Below the pieces are notes generated by a model. The model saw nothing but the letters and a program-made list of their open reading frames with translations. It was not told where the DNA came from and did not search any database. From Halanaerobium kushneri (GTDB lineage: Bacteria > Bacillota > Halanaerobiia > Halanaerobiales > Halanaerobiaceae): 64,000 bases of DNA. The stretch spans positions 1 to 64,000 of the forward strand of contig NZ_FTNC01000014.1 in NCBI RefSeq assembly GCF_900156285.1, written 5' to 3'. How positions within the stretch are numbered: the first letter of the stretch is position 1; each line of letters begins with the position of its first letter. The position numbers and the translations under genes are program-made. This document shows positions 1 to 8,739 of this stretch, piece by piece.

Positions 1-110
1 AGAGCACCAATATCAGCACAGCCAATTGGCATTCCTGGATGTCCGGAATTTGCCTTTTCTACAATGTCTGCAGATAATCCTCTAACTGTGTTCGCTACTT
101 CTTTTAACAA
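1..110 (-). CDS. tkt: transketolase, N-terminal fragment (runs off window)
   Basis: Only the first 36 codons are in the window; the rest lies beyond position 1. The start is a TTG at 108-110 behind a GGGAGG ribosome binding site. The fragment contains [16 protein letters not shown], the N-terminal thiamine-diphosphate-binding signature of transketolases. Transketolase is a cytoplasmic enzyme of the non-oxidative pentose phosphate pathway that moves two-carbon units between sugar phosphates. It could be a full-length enzyme or the N-terminal half of a split transketolase, which is common in anaerobes; the window cannot decide. A promoter sits at 153-181, so it need not be co-transcribed with the exporter gene upstream. 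Confidence 0.85.
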   Translation of the reverse strand, partial: MLKEVANTVRGLSADIVEKANSGHPGMPIGCADIGA

Positions 111-152
111 GATTTATCCCTCCCAGAATTAAATAAAGTTTTCTCAATTATT

Positions 153-181
153 ATTTTATATGTTAAGTTAATAAATGTCCA
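153..181 (-). promoter_or_regulatory. sigma-A-type promoter for transketolase
   Basis: On the minus strand TGGACA (176-181) and TAAAAT (153-158) are separated by 17 bases, about 45 bases upstream of the transketolase TTG start. Each hexamer matches the consensus at 5 of 6 positions. No other element was seen between 111 and 257. Confidence 0.55.
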
Positions 182-257
182 GTCAGACAAATAAATAATT
201 TAAGATTTACATATAATAATTTAATAAGAACTAAATAAAGTTAATTTAAAGCATAAA

Positions 258-1157
258 TTAACTCTGAGCTTGCTTTACCTCGCTCTGCCTTCGTTTTTGA
301 TGGTTATTATAAACCGAAGCTAAATATATTCCACCCAGAATAAATGCTCCTCCAATTAAAGTGGTCAATCTAACAGCCTCATCTAATAATAACCAGGCCA
401 AAAACGTGGTGATTATTGGCTCTCCCAGTATAGATAAAGAAACAATGGAAGTAGACAGATAGCGAACTGCAAAATTAAGAATTGAATGTCCAATCAGTGT
501 TGGGCCAATGGCCAGAGCTAAAAAAAGCAGATAATTATTTAAACCATGACCGGTAAAGGGAATCTTGAATAAATAAACACCAATTCCTAAAAAAAGAGCC
601 GCATATGTATAGAGAATATAGAGGTAAGGAAAATAATCCAATTTTTTTCGCACTCCTCTACCTATAAAAAGATAGGAAGAAGCAAATAATGCCGCCGAAA
701 GAGCTAAAAAATTACCAAAAAGTTTATCGCCCAGCTGATATAAATCCCCAACACTAATTACTGTGCTACCAATAACTGCCATAATAATGCCAATAACTGC
801 TCCTTCTTTTAAGTCTTCTCTGGCAAAAAAATACTCTAAAATTATTGTGAACAGCGGCTGCAGTGCTACAAAAATAACTGAATTTGAAATATCAGTATAT
901 TGAATAGAACTGATCCAGAGGATAAAATGAACCGCTAAGAGAAAACCGACCAGTAGAGGTCGGTAATCCAGAAAGTAACGTGCCTTGCTTTTATGTTTAA
1001 TAAAGAAATATGGAGTTAAAAGCAGAACAGTAAACAACATTCTATAAAAGGCAGTTATCAATGGTGGTGCTGACACAAGTTTAATAAGTATTCCAGAGAG
1101 TGATAAAAAGAAAATTCCTACTGTAAGCAGTATATATATCTTTTTTTTAAAATCCAT
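258..1157 (-). CDS. EamA/DMT-family transporter
   Basis: A 299-residue integral membrane protein with about ten hydrophobic segments, the usual size and layout of the drug/metabolite transporter superfamily (two EamA halves, roughly residues 8-140 and 150-285). The second half has the LGEP motif typical of these proteins, followed by FLAWLLLDEAV. Members export amino acids, nucleosides or other small metabolites; the substrate cannot be read from sequence. The start ATG lies 17 bases after the GH65 stop, so the gene probably belongs to the same transcript as the P-loop protein and the phosphorylase. That link to sugar metabolism is positional only. Confidence 0.85.
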   Translation of the reverse strand: MDFKKKIYILLTVGIFFLSLSGILIKLVSAPPLITAFYRMLFTVLLLTPYFFIKHKSKARYFLDYRPLLVGFLLAVHFILWISSIQYTDISNSVIFVALQPLFTIILEYFFAREDLKEGAVIGIIMAVIGSTVISVGDLYQLGDKLFGNFLALSAALFASSYLFIGRGVRKKLDYFPYLYILYTYAALFLGIGVYLFKIPFTGHGLNNYLLFLALAIGPTLIGHSILNFAVRYLSTSIVSLSILGEPIITTFLAWLLLDEAVRLTTLIGGAFILGGIYLASVYNNHQKRRQSEVKQAQS

Positions 1158-1174
1158 TTTATCACACCCATTTT

Positions 1175-3493
1175 TTAAATTTCTACTTCCTGACTTAAAT
1201 TGCTCTCTTCCAAAACAATAATCTGGTCATAATGTTTAAATTCCACCTTGTCTCCTGAAATCAGCAAATATTTAACCTGGTTTTCTTTAACAGTTACTTC
1301 GATCTGACTGCCCTTAAACCTGAGTCTGAACTGGTATTTATCCCAGTTATCCGGTAAATGAGGATGAAAATATAATTTTCCATTAAACATTCTCATACCA
1401 CCAAAGCCCTGCACCAGAGCAAGCCAGGTCCCTCCCATACATGCTGTATGAACTCCCTGATAAGCATTTTCATTATAATCATCCAGGTCGAGTCTTGCAG
1501 TTTGCATGAAATAATTATAGGCCTGATTTTTATAACCAATCTCCGAAGCAAGTATACTATAAATTGCAGGTGAAAGAGAAGAATCATGAGTTGTTTTAGG
1601 TTCATAATAATCATAGTTTCTAATTTTTAATTCTTTACTAAACTTATTTCCTAACTGCAGCATTAAAAGTGTTACATCTGCCTGTTTGATAACCTGATAA
1701 CGCCAAATAATAAGTGGATGCCAGTTTTTAACAAGAGGCAATTCAGACTCAGGAATATTATCAACCTCAATTGGATTTTTATAAAGAAATGAGTCATCCT
1801 GTGGAGTTATCTCTAATTTTTCATTATAAGGAAGATAAATATCTTCTTTTATCTCTTTCATATTCTCAATTTCTTTTTCCGTTAACTCAATTCTTTCTGC
1901 AAGTCGGTTATATTTTTCTGGAGATTTATTTTTAATTATTTCTATCATTTTAACAGCTGTATCCAGATTGAATTTAGCCATATAATTAGTGTAGGCATTA
2001 TTATTTACCCCTGGCTTGTATTCATCAGGTCCACAGACTACATTAAAACAGAATTTATTGTCTTTCATTGGAATATAACTACCCAGACTGAGCCACATGC
2101 GTGCTGTTTCAATTAAAATTTCCAGTCCATAATTTTCGATAAATTCCCGATCTCTACTTACCTGATAATAAAGGTTAACTGCATAGGCAATATCCGCATT
2201 AATATGATATTGAACTGTTGAGCCCATAAAAAAACCGGAAGCCTCTTCTCCATTTATTGTTCTCCAGGGAAATAATGCCCCTTTAAGTTTCATTCTCCTG
2301 GCGTTTTTTCTCGCCTTCTCGAGAGTATTATATCTAAACAAAAGTAAATTTCTGGCTACTTCCGGACGCTGAAAAGCATAAAAAGGAAGTATATAACTTT
2401 CTGTATCCCAGAAATAATGGCCTTCATAATATTCTCCACTAATTCCTTTAGCTGCTACACTGGTCTGACCATCTTTTCCGGCTGCCTGCAAAATATGAAA
2501 AGCATTAAATCTAAATGCCTGCTGGAGTGAATCATCTCCATCAATTTTCACATCTACATCCTGCCAGTATCCTGACATAAATTCTGCCTGTTCTTCAACC
2601 AGATTTTCAAATCCTGTAATAGAAGCTCTGGCATTACTAAGCGGATTCTCTCCTTCTTCCTGACTGTGATTTACACCAACAATTTTATCAATTGTGTATT
2701 CTTCTCCCTCAACTGCACTAATATCAAATATCCAGTCAACTCGATTGTCCGAAGAACGTTTTTTTACTTCAGAATTCTCTTTAGAAAAATCATCAAGTAA
2801 ATGTTCAGCAACATAGGCAACCTTAAAATCTGTACTTTTAACCCTGTGTAAAAGATAACCGGTATTAGTATCAACCTCAGTTTCCATAACTTCTAGAGCC
2901 TTTTTATCTCGCAAATGATGGTGATTACTGACATCACCATTAATAGCAGAGTTAACACTAATCTTACCGGAAAAATTAACTGCCTTGAACTGATATCTTA
3001 TTGCACCAATATGCTCTCTACTTAAAGAAATTAAACGAGTAATTTTGATTTCTATTTTTCTTCCCTGACGATCTTCCCAGAGCACTTTCCGCCTCAAAAC
3101 TCCCTGCTTTAAGTCAAGCTCGCGCTTATAATCTAAAATTTGACCTTTTAAAAGATTCAATTTTTCTTCATTAATGTATAAATTCATTTCACTCCAGTCG
3201 GCTAAATTTACCATTGTCTGTCCTTTTTTAGGTAAATTTGGAGCTTCCTCACCATAAATTATCTCTTCTGAGGCATAAACTCCATTAATATAAAAACCGG
3301 GAGTTGTAGTATCTTCACTACCTGGATAATCTTCTTCAATAGTTCCACGCAATCCCATATAACCATTACCCAGAGTAAAAATTGCTTCATTATGATGATT
3401 ATGTTCTGTTAAAAATTCTTCCTCGGTAATCTTCCAGTCCTGAGATGGATAAATTGCTTCTTTATCCATCTTTCTGGCATGATATGTTCTCAA
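1175..3493 (-). CDS. glycoside hydrolase family 65 disaccharide phosphorylase
   Basis: A 772-residue protein with the GH65 layout: N-terminal beta-sandwich (about 1-270), linker, (alpha/alpha)6 barrel (about 320-690) and a small C-terminal beta domain. The barrel shows HYFWDTE (359-365), GPDEY with the catalytic acid Glu491, and TTHDSSLSP in the phosphate-binding region. The family splits alpha-glucosidic disaccharides (trehalose, kojibiose, nigerose, maltose, glucosylglycerol) with phosphate to give beta-glucose 1-phosphate. The specificity loop reads WRTINGEEASG followed by QYHINAD; from memory maltose phosphorylases differ here, so trehalose- or kojibiose-type activity seems likelier. No beta-phosphoglucomutase is adjacent, although one often is. 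The TTG start has a GGAGGGG site six bases upstream. There is no signal peptide, so it acts in the cytoplasm. Confidence 0.88.
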   Translation of the reverse strand: MRTYHARKMDKEAIYPSQDWKITEEEFLTEHNHHNEAIFTLGNGYMGLRGTIEEDYPGSEDTTTPGFYINGVYASEEIIYGEEAPNLPKKGQTMVNLADWSEMNLYINEEKLNLLKGQILDYKRELDLKQGVLRRKVLWEDRQGRKIEIKITRLISLSREHIGAIRYQFKAVNFSGKISVNSAINGDVSNHHHLRDKKALEVMETEVDTNTGYLLHRVKSTDFKVAYVAEHLLDDFSKENSEVKKRSSDNRVDWIFDISAVEGEEYTIDKIVGVNHSQEEGENPLSNARASITGFENLVEEQAEFMSGYWQDVDVKIDGDDSLQQAFRFNAFHILQAAGKDGQTSVAAKGISGEYYEGHYFWDTESYILPFYAFQRPEVARNLLLFRYNTLEKARKNARRMKLKGALFPWRTINGEEASGFFMGSTVQYHINADIAYAVNLYYQVSRDREFIENYGLEILIETARMWLSLGSYIPMKDNKFCFNVVCGPDEYKPGVNNNAYTNYMAKFNLDTAVKMIEIIKNKSPEKYNRLAERIELTEKEIENMKEIKEDIYLPYNEKLEITPQDDSFLYKNPIEVDNIPESELPLVKNWHPLIIWRYQVIKQADVTLLMLQLGNKFSKELKIRNYDYYEPKTTHDSSLSPAIYSILASEIGYKNQAYNYFMQTARLDLDDYNENAYQGVHTACMGGTWLALVQGFGGMRMFNGKLYFHPHLPDNWDKYQFRLRFKGSQIEVTVKENQVKYLLISGDKVEFKHYDQIIVLEESNLSQEVEI

Positions 3494-3529
3494 TTATGTC
3501 CCCTCCTATTATATTATTCTTAAATTATT

Positions 3530-4342
3530 TTATTCCCTAACTTTGAGAGAATATATGTCAATATTAATTTCCCGAACATTAATACCTGTATTATTTTCTA
3601 GATGTTCTTTTAAAGCAGATTTAAATTTAAGGGCAAATTTTTTAATTTTTAGCCCATAATTAATTTCCAGAGATAAATTAATAAATAATTGGTTATTTGT
3701 TTCTTCAACTTTAATTTTTTTGAAATCCGTTATTTCTTGATATTTTTTAATCCAATATTCAATCAAATCAACCAGAACTCGGTTGCTTATACTTAAATTC
3801 CCATAAAAACTAAACTTTGGTCTTACAATACTTTTTTCGTGTCTGACAGTCTGATTATCTTTTTTAAAAAAAAGTTCTAAAGAATGAAGTAAATAACCAG
3901 AAAAATCTTTTTCAACCTCAATAGTGGGGACTGGTATTACATGTTTCCCTTCATTATTTCGCACTGAAAGAGCTGTTTCTATTTCTTCAGCTGAAGAAAT
4001 CTCTTTGATATCTATGTATTGATCAATTCCGCCCAGTTCCAGTCTCTCTTCAATTCTCTCAACCATTCCAATTGAGGTGCCCAAAATTAATATTTTATTT
4101 TCATTAAGTTTTTTTAAACATTCTTTAACGTCTTTTGTCTGTTTCTCATCAAAAAATAGAGCCCGTCTGATGGCCCCCATTTTACTTTCTTCCCTTTTCG
4201 CAGAACTCCCCGCCATAATTTTACCAGCATATATTAAAAGCCCATCATCAACAATCAAAGGAATCTGATACTGATTTGCCAGTAAAACTGCACGATGACT
4301 TTTACCTGTTCCACTGGGTCCAACAAGAGCATATACTTTCAT
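3530..4342 (-). CDS. P-loop NTPase fused to Asp23/Gls24-like domain
   Basis: A 270-residue cytoplasmic protein in two parts. The N-terminal half begins with a Walker A motif, GPSGTGKS (8-15), and has a nucleotide-kinase-like strand pattern (LIVDDG, ILILGTS). The C-terminal part (about 165-270) resembles the Asp23/Gls24 fold of Firmicute envelope-stress proteins, with alternating strands and the ending NVREINIDIYSLKV. The function of such fusions is not known to me. The gene has its own promoter (4397-4425) and lies 36 bases upstream of the GH65 gene, so the two are probably co-transcribed. Whether it has any role in sugar metabolism is an inference from position. Confidence 0.6.
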   Translation of the reverse strand: MKVYALVGPSGTGKSHRAVLLANQYQIPLIVDDGLLIYAGKIMAGSSAKREESKMGAIRRALFFDEKQTKDVKECLKKLNENKILILGTSIGMVERIEERLELGGIDQYIDIKEISSAEEIETALSVRNNEGKHVIPVPTIEVEKDFSGYLLHSLELFFKKDNQTVRHEKSIVRPKFSFYGNLSISNRVLVDLIEYWIKKYQEITDFKKIKVEETNNQLFINLSLEINYGLKIKKFALKFKSALKEHLENNTGINVREINIDIYSLKVRE

Positions 4343-4396
4343 CTTTTTTAAAATTACCTTCTTTCCTTAAAAATATAAATAGTTGACCTCAGATTG

Positions 4397-4425
4397 ATTA
4401 TATATTTTTTTAGAGTTAATTTCAA
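4397..4425 (-). promoter_or_regulatory. promoter of P-loop/GH65/transporter unit
   Basis: On the minus strand TTGAAA (4420-4425) and a perfect TATAAT (4397-4402) are 17 bases apart. The -35 begins only four bases after the lacI stop codon, so the GH65 unit can be transcribed separately from lacI. Confidence 0.65.
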
Positions 4426-4429
4426 TTTA

Positions 4430-5446
<1,017 letters not shown>

Positions 5447-5450
5447 TTAA

Positions 5451-5475
5451 ATAAAAAGAGGCTGATTTCTCAGCC
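5451..5475 (-). terminator. intrinsic terminator between ABC importer and lacI
   Basis: GGCTGA, loop TTTC, TCAGCC (5460-5475) form a 6-bp stem. On the minus strand it is followed by TCTTTTTAT, and on the plus strand by a T-rich tract as well. It can end the importer transcript, but it also lies downstream of the promoter at 5505-5533, inside the presumed lacI leader. Confidence 0.7.
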
Positions 5476-5504
5476 ACTTTTTTTATTTTAACTGATACTC
5501 TTTT

Positions 5505-5533
5505 ATTGTATATTTTAATAGCTTATAATTCAA
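5505..5533 (-). promoter_or_regulatory. promoter upstream of lacI leader
   Basis: On the minus strand TTGAAT (5528-5533) and TACAAT (5505-5510) have a 17-base spacer, directly after the permease stop codon. Transcription from here would start near 5498 and meet the hairpin at 5460-5475 after about 25 bases, before lacI. Confidence 0.55.
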
Positions 5534-5537
5534 GCAG

Positions 5538-6392
5538 CTATCCTTTGACTGAACCTGCAAGTATTCCCCTTACAAAATAACGCTGTAGGGCAAAGAAAAT
5601 AATTAAGGGTACAACCATTGAAATAAATGCAGCTGAGGTTAATAAGTGCCAGTTCTGTCCGTAGGATCCTACCAGACTGGAAAGTTTTACTGTTAGAGGT
5701 GCAACCTCCTGAAAACCACCTAAATATATTAATGCAACTAAAAGATCATTCCAGACCCATAAAAATTGAAAAATAACTAATGATGCTATAGCCGGAACAG
5801 AAAGTGGTAAAGCCAGTTTATAAAATGAAGTCCAGATTGAAGCTCCATCAATATAGGCAGCCTCAAATAGGTCGTCTGGTAGAGATGAAAAGAAATTATG
5901 CAGCATAAAAACTGCAAAAGGAAGTCCATAACCAGTATGAGCAAGCCAGACCCCAACAAAAGTTCCAGATAAATTAAGGGCATTATAAATTTTTAGAACC
6001 GGAATAAATGTTAATTGTAGTGGAACTACAAGCAGACCAACAATAATTGTATAGACTACCGCTCTTCCTCTAAACTGTAATTTAGCCAGACCAAAAGCCG
6101 CAAAAGCTGCAACTAAAACAGGTAAGGCAGTTCCAAAAATAGCAATTATAAAACTATTACGAAAGGCATAAGCCATTCCACCCTGATTTAAAACTTGTTG
6201 ATAATTTTCGATAGTAAATTGAGTAAACTTTAGAGGACTATTTAGAACTGTCCACCAACCAGTACTACTAACTTCTGATGCAGGTCTAAAAGAGGTGACT
6301 AATAATCCAATCGTTGGTAAAATCCAGATAAACATAAAAGCAATTATGAAAACATTGATTATAATCTTTGTAAAATTCATTTTCTTAAACAT
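5538..6392 (-). CDS. sugar ABC transporter permease, MalG type
   Basis: A 284-residue permease of the carbohydrate-uptake (CUT1) class with six hydrophobic segments. It has the cytoplasmic EAA loop EAAYIDGASIWTSFYKLALP, where the ATPase docks, and the C-terminal QRYFVRGILAGSVKG ending typical of MalG-like subunits. Its ATG overlaps the stop of the partner permease (TAATG), so translation is coupled. No ATPase gene is in the locus; such CUT1 systems often borrow a shared MsmK-type ATPase encoded elsewhere. Confidence 0.93.
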   Translation of the reverse strand: MFKKMNFTKIIINVFIIAFMFIWILPTIGLLVTSFRPASEVSSTGWWTVLNSPLKFTQFTIENYQQVLNQGGMAYAFRNSFIIAIFGTALPVLVAAFAAFGLAKLQFRGRAVVYTIIVGLLVVPLQLTFIPVLKIYNALNLSGTFVGVWLAHTGYGLPFAVFMLHNFFSSLPDDLFEAAYIDGASIWTSFYKLALPLSVPAIASLVIFQFLWVWNDLLVALIYLGGFQEVAPLTVKLSSLVGSYGQNWHLLTSAAFISMVVPLIIFFALQRYFVRGILAGSVKG

Positions 6393-7261
6393 TATTGGTC
6401 TTCACCTCTCATCCGCTTAACATTCATAAATATTACAGGAATTACAAGTACAAATAATACTACTGCTATAGCACTTGCCCTGCCATAATTTCTATATTGA
6501 AACATTTCTTTATACATTCTGTTGGCAATAACCTCTGTTCCGTAATTACCATTTGTCATTACGTATACAATATCAAAAATCTTAAGTACATTAACTGCCA
6601 TAGTAGTAGCAACTACTGCAATTGTAGGTTTCATATATGGTAAAATAATATGTCTAAAAACCTGCCATTCATTTGCTCCATCTACTCTTCCAGCCTCTAA
6701 GAGATCTTTAGGAATACCTTTATAAGCAGCGGATAAAATCACCATGGAAAATCCTGTCCAGATCCAGAGCCCTACAAAAATTAAGGCAAAATTATTCATT
6801 AATGGGCCCTGAATCAACCATCCCTTTGGCTGAAAACCTAATGATGTTAAAATCTGATTTAAAAGACCAATTTGATTTGCTCCCATAGGTTTATAATCAT
6901 AGATAAATTTCCAGATAACACCTGCACCAACAAAGGAAACAGCCATCGGCATAAAGATTATAGATTTAGCAATCTTTTCATACTTTACTTTATCCACTAA
7001 AATAGCCATTAAAAGACCTAAACTTACTGTCCCAAAAGTAAAGAAAACAATCCACATTAAATTATTTCTAAAGGATGTCAGCATAGCTCTAGATGTAAAT
7101 GCATAGATAAAGTTGTCAAGTCCTACAAATTCTTCCGATCTTCTCCCCATAAAACTAAAAATGAAAGTCTGTATTGATGGATAAATTAAAAATAATGTCA
7201 GAAAGAAAAGAGCAGGCCCTATAAATAGGGCCACCCATTTCTTTATATTTTTGTTATACAT
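6392..7261 (-). CDS. sugar ABC transporter permease, MalF type
   Basis: A 289-residue membrane protein with six predicted spans and the EAA motif EAGRVDGANEWQVFRHIILP, the partner of the MalG-type permease. The start has a clear GAGGGAGG site. It lies 56 bases after the binding-protein gene and is co-transcribed with it. Together the two permeases form the membrane channel of a CUT1 importer for an oligosaccharide or glycoside. Confidence 0.93.
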   Translation of the reverse strand: MYNKNIKKWVALFIGPALFFLTLFLIYPSIQTFIFSFMGRRSEEFVGLDNFIYAFTSRAMLTSFRNNLMWIVFFTFGTVSLGLLMAILVDKVKYEKIAKSIIFMPMAVSFVGAGVIWKFIYDYKPMGANQIGLLNQILTSLGFQPKGWLIQGPLMNNFALIFVGLWIWTGFSMVILSAAYKGIPKDLLEAGRVDGANEWQVFRHIILPYMKPTIAVVATTMAVNVLKIFDIVYVMTNGNYGTEVIANRMYKEMFQYRNYGRASAIAVVLFVLVIPVIFMNVKRMRGEDQ

Positions 7262-7317
7262 AACATTCCTCCCTCAGCAATCTCAAATATTCTGAATAAA
7301 TTGCTGTTTCCAATCTT

Positions 7318-8592
7318 TTATTGATTATAAGTATCCTGAGAAATCGATTCTATATACTCAAGCACACCATCTAAATCCTGACCACTTACATAGTCTAAGA
7401 TACCCTGCCAGAATGCTCCTGAACCAACTGCACCAGGCATTGAATCTGAACCATCAAATCTAAATGTTGGTGCTTCTCTTAACATTGCAGCCATCTGTCT
7501 TGTTAGATCATCAGGATAAACATTAGGATTAATATTTTTATTTACACCTAATTTACCTAATTCAGAAACAAAAATTGACTGGGCACCTGCTGTTGATACA
7601 TATCTCATAAAGGCACGAGCTGCTGAAGTATCATTCATCATTCCAAACATACTAGCTGCACCAAGAACTGGTGTTCCGTATTCTTCATCGATTTCTGGGA
7701 AGGGGAAGAAATCATAATCCTCACCAGCAACTAATCCAGGATTATTATCTCTAATAAAACTGGTTATAAAACTTGCCTGACGGTGCATCATAGCCTGAGG
7801 AGGATCTGTAAATAATGCATTAGGAGCATCACCAAAGTTAGTTGCTAAAACAGCAGTAGGTGCTCCATAAGTATATTCTGGATCTTTTGCAATTTCACCA
7901 AAGATTTCAAAAGCTCTTTTTACTCTCGCATCTGTCCAGGGAATTTCATGATTTACCCATTGATCATATACTTCTGGATCTGTTGTTCTAAGCATGATAT
8001 CTTCAATCCAATCAGTTCCAGGCCAGCCACTTGCAGCACCTGATTCTAAACCAATTGACCAGGGTGTATCTCCATTAGCAATCATTTCTTCCTGCAGCGC
8101 TTTTAATTCATCCCATGTTTCTGGAACTTCATATCCCTTAGCTGCAAATTCTTTTGGGTTATACCAGACTAAACTCTTTACGTCAGCAGAAATATACATT
8201 CCATAAAGATCTTCATTATAAGTACCAAGATCAATCCAGGTCTGACTGTATTCTTTATTCATTCTGTCCATATCAAGTACATTACTTAAATTAACAAGAT
8301 CTCCTTCTTCTGCCAGCTGCTTCATCATTCCCACACCAGTTAAAGCAACAATATCTGGTGGGTTTCCAGCTTCTAAACGGGTGGTAACCAGAGTAGGTAA
8401 ATCTCTAGTTCCTTCATACTGAACTTCAATACCTGTAGCCTTTTCGAAAGGTTCAACCATTTTCATAAAAGCATCCAGTTCCTGACCACCCCAGACAGCC
8501 ATTACAGAAACTGAATCCTGCGCTAATGCTGCTGAAGAAAACATCCCTGCCATCAAAACAATACTTAAGATTAATAATAAAGCTTTTTTCAT
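7318..8592 (-). CDS. extracellular sugar-binding protein (family 1)
   Basis: A 424-residue solute-binding protein with an N-terminal signal peptide ending near ALAQ (about residue 25). There is no lipobox cysteine; in a monoderm Firmicute one would expect a lipoprotein, so this favours a soluble periplasmic protein in a diderm cell. The mature part has the family-1 pattern (VWGGQELDAFMKMVEPFEKATGI near the start, NPPDIVAL, aromatic residues lining the cleft). It should capture the sugar carried by the two downstream permeases. The start ATG follows a GGGAGG site. The substrate is not evident from sequence. Confidence 0.9.
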   Translation of the reverse strand: MKKALLLILSIVLMAGMFSSAALAQDSVSVMAVWGGQELDAFMKMVEPFEKATGIEVQYEGTRDLPTLVTTRLEAGNPPDIVALTGVGMMKQLAEEGDLVNLSNVLDMDRMNKEYSQTWIDLGTYNEDLYGMYISADVKSLVWYNPKEFAAKGYEVPETWDELKALQEEMIANGDTPWSIGLESGAASGWPGTDWIEDIMLRTTDPEVYDQWVNHEIPWTDARVKRAFEIFGEIAKDPEYTYGAPTAVLATNFGDAPNALFTDPPQAMMHRQASFITSFIRDNNPGLVAGEDYDFFPFPEIDEEYGTPVLGAASMFGMMNDTSAARAFMRYVSTAGAQSIFVSELGKLGVNKNINPNVYPDDLTRQMAAMLREAPTFRFDGSDSMPGAVGSGAFWQGILDYVSGQDLDGVLEYIESISQDTYNQ

Positions 8593-8617
8593 TAAAAATT
8601 CCTCCCTTTTTTATTTT

Positions 8618-8727
8618 GCAGCTTTAATTAGCTGCCTTATTTATTTTTAAGGAGATTATAGACTTATAAACTTATTCCTTAAGTACTAAGTTATTCATTA
8701 TGAATTGAAAGTTATTTATTATGAATT
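8618..8727 (-). promoter_or_regulatory. control region upstream of the binding protein
   Basis: The 147-base gap between the sulfatase and binding-protein genes holds two copies of an 18-base unit, AGTTATTYATTATGAATT, at 8689-8706 and 8710-8727. They differ at one base and are spaced 21 bases start to start. The first copy contains the dyad ATTCAT-T-ATGAAT. A second dyad, GCAGCT-TTAATT-AGCTGC, lies at 8618-8635, close to the start codon. No good -35/-10 pair was recognised. The layout suggests a regulator site rather than a terminator. Confidence 0.4.
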
Positions 8728-8739
8728 TAAAATCAAATT

